Assembly: GCA_013398015.1 (NCBI GenBank)
Contig: VZRR01012883.1
Coordinates: forward strand, 186,001-250,000
Direction: 5' to 3'
DNA length: 64,000 nucleotides
From: Oreocharis arfaki
Lineage: Eukaryota > Chordata > Aves > Passeriformes > Paramythiidae
Shown here: positions 59,273 to 64,000 of the stretch, piece after piece
Layout: each line of letters begins with the position of its first letter
How positions within the stretch are numbered: the first letter of the stretch is position 1
Notes under the pieces: generated by a model
Databases searched by the model: none
The model's input: only the letters and a program-made list of their open reading frames with translations
What the model was told of the DNA's origin: nothing
Translations under genes and position numbers: made by a program

Positions 59273-60645
59273 AAAAAAATAAACGAAATTACAACGAAAG
59301 GCTTTAAAGCTAATCTGAGGTTTCTGGTACATAGAAATCATTAAAATCCAGCATGTTTTACAACAGAAAAGGTGAAGTGAATTTGCAGAGTGCGTATTTT
59401 TCCCTTCCCCGTGCTCATATTAAAGCTTGCTCATAATATTGAATGAGCCTTTGGCCAGAGTTGTGCCGAGCCTTGCCCCTGTTGATCAACAGGGATTAAA
59501 AAAAGACACCTGGGACTGCTCAAGCTGAGGTAATGAAACAGGAATCTGAGGGCTCTGGAGAGCAATTTGGGGAGTTTCTTTCCTTATTGCTATGGCTGGG
59601 GCAGGCTTTTCCCCAAATTTAGTATTCTGTCTGGGAGAATATAAAATAATGAGACTCCTGCTGCTTCCTAGGGGAGACCTTTGAATTGCCTTGGAGATAT
59701 CACTGTCAGCCTGAGTTTTTTTTCTGTCTCAAGCCGACCTGAAAAAAGGAGCAAAGAAGAAAGCAGGGGGGAACATGAGCCTGTTTTGATGCTTTCTGAT
59801 GGTCAAAAATTACTTTTATAGCTTGGTTTTTTGTTGGGGGTTTTTTGTAGGAGGGATTTGTTTGTTGATTCATTTTATGTAAGAAACACATAGGTTAGGG
59901 AGTTCACTATTGAAAACATTTCTCTTTGGAAAATGAGAGGAACAGGGTATTGGTCACAGTGCGCTCTCAAGATCTCTGCGATCGATGGGGAAGGGATGCT
60001 ATGAGGCTGAAAAAACACAGGGTGTTTCACTGCTGTCCATTGAAAGGATCAAAAGCTGTCACAGTAAAAAAAGAGAGCAGCTGCTGGAGCAGTCAGGGGA
60101 GGAGAATATGGCTGTGAGATGTGGGCTTTACAAGAGGCTTGCCTTAGGGCATGAGGAATGCAAACGCCAAGGAGCTCCACCAACATATTCCTTGCAAGTC
60201 AGGAGGAGGAAAACCAGAGTGCCCCATGCAGAGGGCTGGAAAAAGCTGCTAAGAAAGGAAGTGAGTGAATAAAGAGAGATCCATTGCTGTTTTAGCTTGC
60301 TTTTAGCAGGTCTAAAGCTGCCCTAATGCTGAACATGGACCTATTGTGTCTCTGATGTTGCCCCTTAGGCTCTTACCGCCAGCTGCAATCACCGATGGTT
60401 CCCCAGGAAAGCCATTATTCCACACGTTTATGACACAGCAGGGGCTGCTCTGCAGAGCAGAGCTCTGGCTGGCTGCAGCAGGGCTTGCAGACAAGGTGGG
60501 AAGGGCAGATGTGCCGTTGCAGTGGCTTTATTTATGGGGCCCTGTGTGCAAATTACACCTGCCACACAGCCACCCCAACTCTGAGGAATAAATGTGAGAA
60601 GTTTAGCAACTTTGTTAGCAAGTTAAGTGAAATGAGGAGCTGGGT

Positions 60646-60846
60646 AAATCATAAAATGGTTTGGGTTGGAAAAGACTTTTAAAGGCCAAGTAACCCAGCT
60701 GCCCTGCAATGAGCAGGGACACTTTCCACTGGTTGCTCAAGCCCCGTCCAGCCTAGCGCTGAACCCTTCCAGGGATGGGGCATCCACCACATCTCTTGGC
60801 AACCTGTGCCAATGTTTTGTCACCCACATCATAGAAAATTTCTTCG
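60646..60846 (-). mobile_element. CR1 LINE 3' fragment
   Basis: ATAAAATGGTTTGGGTTGG, GCAATGAGCAGGGACACTTT, CCAGGGATGGGGCATCCACC and AACCTGTGCCAATG are in CR1 order (reverse complement). Confidence 0.92.
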
Positions 60847-63108
60847 TTAAAGTAGTGGCTTAACTTGTTGCATAATTCGCTTCTGGTCGTTAGAGTGGTG
60901 GGGCCTGGACCTTGAAGGTTCAGGCACTTGGAGTTGGAGCTGCAGCTGCAGAAAGTGCCACCCAAACCTGGCTGCTTTTGGTAAGCAGGTCGCTGAGATT
61001 TGGGGTGAGAGAAAGTGTGCTGGGAGCACTGACCAGCTGTGGGACACCAGAAATAAGCAGTGGTTTCAAAGCTGTTTAGGAGGTTGGATCACAGTAGCCA
61101 CAGGGATGAGCCAACAGAGGATGAGAAAAGTTAAAAGCAGGGTTTGCAAAGAGTGCTGGGGATTCAGTGAAGGAAAATCCAAGGATAAATCCTCAGTGAG
61201 AGCTGCTTCCCAGCCTCTATCCCTCTGGATACAGGTGATCTAGTCCACTTTCATCCCATTGGGGTATAAAACTGGCTGTGCAGCTTGTGGAGGATGTGCC
61301 AGCCTTCTGCTGGGTATCTGTCTTTGTTAGGGCTGGTGCAGAGCTGGTATGTCTGTCATCACCCTGGACCCTTTCTGAGCTGCTCTTCTGTTTGCTGGAG
61401 TGAAAAACCAGGTCTCACATGAGGGGCTGAGCAGCTGGGGCCACCACCTGAAAATAAAAGGCCACAAGGATAAAGGAGAGCTGGCGGAGCCCCTTCCCAC
61501 ACAAAGGAGAATAAACATATGGAATAGGTTAACATGTGAGGTGGCTGAAGCCGTGCTATAAATAAGTTCAGGAGGCATGTCGACAGGCAGCTGGGAAAAA
61601 AAAATGGTGGGAAGGAAGAGATTCAGGATATTAGGATGGGGATGAAGGGACCCAAAAGGGAAGCTTATGATAAAGGGGAAAAAAGATGGAGAAGTAGTCT
61701 GGTCTCCTCTGCCAGCTGTGCTGTGAGTTGTAGAAAAGAGCTGTTTCTGACCCACATGTCTGAACCAGCAGTGATTGGTGTGTTCAGCATAAGGAAGGCT
61801 TTGCCCATGAAACTGGAGAGTGTTGAAGAGAGTCAGCAACATGGTGTAAGAAATTGGGTGTTACGTGCCTCTGGTTTTGGAGCTGCTCTAAAGGGTTTGG
61901 AGGCTTGTATTGACCAGAAGTTCATCTGCGGGGGGAGGGAGGGGATGTCTCCTGACAGCATCTTACTGAGAGGGCAAAGGGTGAGGGTATGGGGGAAGGA
62001 CCTCAGCTCCTCAGAGCACCTCGGCGAGGAGCAGTGGCAAAGTGCAGAGACCCCTCTGTAAAGCCTCCCAAGCAAAGAAGCACAAAGAGGTCAAGTTGTG
62101 ATGGAGAGAGAGGAGAGAGAGGAGCTGCACTGCAGTGGTGCCTGGGGCTGGTGGAGACATGGAGGTCCAACACTGCTGTGAGAGAGAACAGAACCAACTC
62201 CTGCCTCAGCCCCCAATAACATTAATTTCTCAATGCCATCAGCAGACATGGGGAGAAAGGAGTGGCGAATACAAGTAAATGACTTGGGTGTAGCAGATGG
62301 TTTTTGGTTGCCTTGGCCAAGCAGCTCTTTAGGAACTAAAGTATGACCCAAGTCCACCAAAGCCATCCATCTCCAAGGTTTTATGTAATCTTTTATTTTC
62401 TGTGTAACAGACCTCTTTAATAATTCTGCACTAGAAAATCCCAGCACTTAAACAGAAAATGTGTCCTGAGCTTTGCAAAGGAAGATGTTTCTAAAATCCT
62501 CACAGGGACAAACATCCCCTGGCCAAACCGAGTGAACATCCTGTGCTGTGATATTTGCAGATCCAGCCAAACTGCTTTTATCAGCTATAGTAGCCACTTT
62601 TTTGGCTACCATGGTGGTAAATGAGCTGGGAATCTCCAGAGTGAGAAGCCAAGGTCTGATAAACTGGAATTTTAAGTGTTGTTAATAGTGGGTTGCATTT
62701 CCAGGGAATGCAGCTGATGGGTTTTAGGGGATTTCTGGTGCTTATCCTGACAACAAACTCCTGATGTCTGCTCTGACTTACTGGAGCCTGGCATCGTTCG
62801 TAACACAGAAAGGAGACATCAGAGCCCCCGAGCTGCTTTCTTTGAAAATCAAATTCTTCTGCTACACAAGTGAACATTAAAGACATCTGTCTGTCTTGCA
62901 AAGGTGGCAGAGCATCTGTTCTGGGATTTGGGCTGGGGCTTCGTTCCCCACCCGGGCCATAACAGGCCTTACTGAGATTTCAGGCAAAAGTTTTGTGATG
63001 CTATTGCAAGTCCAATAGCTACAATCTGAGCATTGTGACCTAAGGGGCAGCGTGTCTGGTGAAAATTGCTGGTGAAAATTGAGGCATTGTAGGAACATTT
63101 ATGGCAAC

Positions 63109-63280
63109 CATAGAATCCTAGAATTCTTTAGGCTGGAAAAGACTCTTTGATGATCAAGTCCAACCATTAACCCAGCAATGCCAGGACCTCGTCCCTAAGT
63201 GCCACATTTACATGTCTTTTGAATATCCCCAGGGGTGGTGACTCCATCACTGCCCTGGGCAGCCTGTTCCAATGGCTCTG
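63109..63280 (-). mobile_element. CR1 LINE 3' fragment
   Basis: CATAGAATCCTAGAATTC, TTTAGGCTGGAAAAGACTCT, ATCAAGTCCAACCATTAACC and TGCCCTGGGCAGCCTGTTCC are in CR1 order (reverse complement). Confidence 0.9.
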
Positions 63281-63933
63281 GTGCCTGTGAATGCTGATAT
63301 GCCTGGGCAAGTATGTGTGGCTTCTGTGAGTCACTGTATTTTGTGACTTCTAAAATTCCAGTTAAGCTGAAACGCAGGCACGTAAATCCCTTTGCAGATC
63401 CGGGCCTTGGAGCAAATGTTTTAGTTCAAAGTTTTCGTTTTAAAGGTACAGAAAGTAACCTAGTGTGATGTTAGCCTACAGATGTCACAGCCCAGTGAAA
63501 GCATCATCAGATGGTTCCTCAGAGTTAATTCATCCATTCATTATTAATGTGTGCCTGGAATTTCAATTTACTCTCATTAAAATGTGATTGATGGTGAAGA
63601 TACAGCACATAACAATCACACTGCACCAGCTCTTTCTTTGCACTCAGCAGAAAAACCCAAGAGGTGCTTCACGAGCAAAATCAGGCCTTTTGCTTTGCTT
63701 TCTGTGCAAAAGTTGGACTTTTCTGGTCTCTCTATAGTAACTGCTTTTCCTTTGCCTCTTTCATACTTCATTGCCATGCTGTAAATTGAGAAAACCAGGA
63801 AGAAATGAAGAGCAAACGTAGGAAATGTCACTACTGGGCTTGCAGCTTTAATGCAGGTGCAGTAAAAAGGTGCTTGAGGGGGTGATGCTGGTGCTCCATA
63901 CCCCGGAGCTGGTGATGGGGCCCCGTTAAACAA

Positions 63934-63975
63934 AGCAGTGTCACCATGCCAGAACATCAGAGCAGTGTCACCATG
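63934..63975 (+). repeat. Two-copy repeat, 27-base period, at the window edge
   Basis: AGCAGTGTCACCATG occurs exactly at 63934 and 63961. Further degenerate copies (GGTGATG, GGTCACTG) lie nearby, so it may be the start of a minisatellite running past the right edge. Confidence 0.7.
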
Positions 63976-64000
63976 GCACGCGGTCACTGCCACCCTCCTC

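Larger units (their letters stand above)
54928..64000. other. Intergenic stretch, no gene supported
   Basis: It contains three CR1 tails (56361, 60646, 63109), two T-rich tracts and a homeodomain-motif-rich segment at 55270-55450. If synteny holds, the 3' end of TENM4 should lie further right; I saw no teneurin-like exon on either strand up to the edge. The 171-codon minus-strand frame at 61842-61327 is not recognisable as protein. Confidence 0.6.

Noticed and set aside
61327..61842. 171-codon minus-strand frame near the right end
   Set aside because: It is a Ser/Pro/Phe-rich translation of a purine-rich plus strand, with no domain or gene structure.
61925..61950. G-rich run as a G-quadruplex
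   Set aside because: It has only three separate G-runs of three or more, so a three-tetrad quadruplex is not clearly possible.
1..64000. tRNA, rRNA, CRISPR or bacterial-type systems
   Set aside because: No cloverleaf with A/B boxes, no rRNA-like sequence and no regularly spaced repeat arrays were seen. The window is vertebrate nuclear DNA.

Overview
The window looks like a piece of a bird nuclear chromosome, most likely a songbird or another neoavian. It carries nine recognisable CR1 LINE fragments, two solo retroviral LTRs of types common in bird (especially passerine) genomes, one compact CpG-island promoter, and genes split by introns of 0.7 to more than 9 kb. There are no operons and no long uninterrupted ORFs.

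Left part (1-25,600, minus strand): the 5' half of NARS2, the nuclear gene for mitochondrial asparaginyl-tRNA synthetase. Six coding exons can be placed to the base: 25600-25478, 22440-22331, 21493-21373, 20684-20544, 17337-17257 and 9527-9427. All have AG acceptors and GT donors in matching phase. They join into about 225 codons: an Arg-rich presequence, the OB-fold anticodon-binding domain and the start of the class II catalytic core, including motif 1. Class II motifs 2 and 3 were not found in 1-9426, so the remaining exons should lie beyond the left edge. A 90-N assembly gap inside a poly-A run sits 54 bases from the exon 5 donor.

Promoter (about 25,200-26,070): a CpG island over NARS2 exon 1 with CCAAT boxes, CACGTG E-boxes and a ZNF143/STAF-type motif, followed by a perfect 12-bp hairpin. 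A CR1 copy abuts it on the far side.

Right part (26,000-64,000): no protein-coding exon could be supported. It holds CR1 fragments, two solo LTRs (30736-31408 and 44440-45016, both with near-matching 5-bp flanks that fit ERVL-type insertion), short tandem duplications, two notable inverted-repeat clusters and several AT-rich stretches dense in homeodomain-type TAATTA motifs that may be conserved non-coding elements. In human and other vertebrates the order is GAB2-NARS2-TENM4, so this part probably corresponds to the spacer between NARS2 and the 3' end of TENM4. That is inference from known synteny; no TENM4 exon is seen.

I found no evidence of a novel multi-gene system. The most interesting items are the hairpin and E-box cluster in the NARS2 CpG island, the twin hairpins at 43.65 kb, the POU/C-EBP-like inverted repeat at 32.09 kb, a full 12-base CTCF core in intron 4, and an unidentified dispersed duplication at 1.03 and 3.02 kb.
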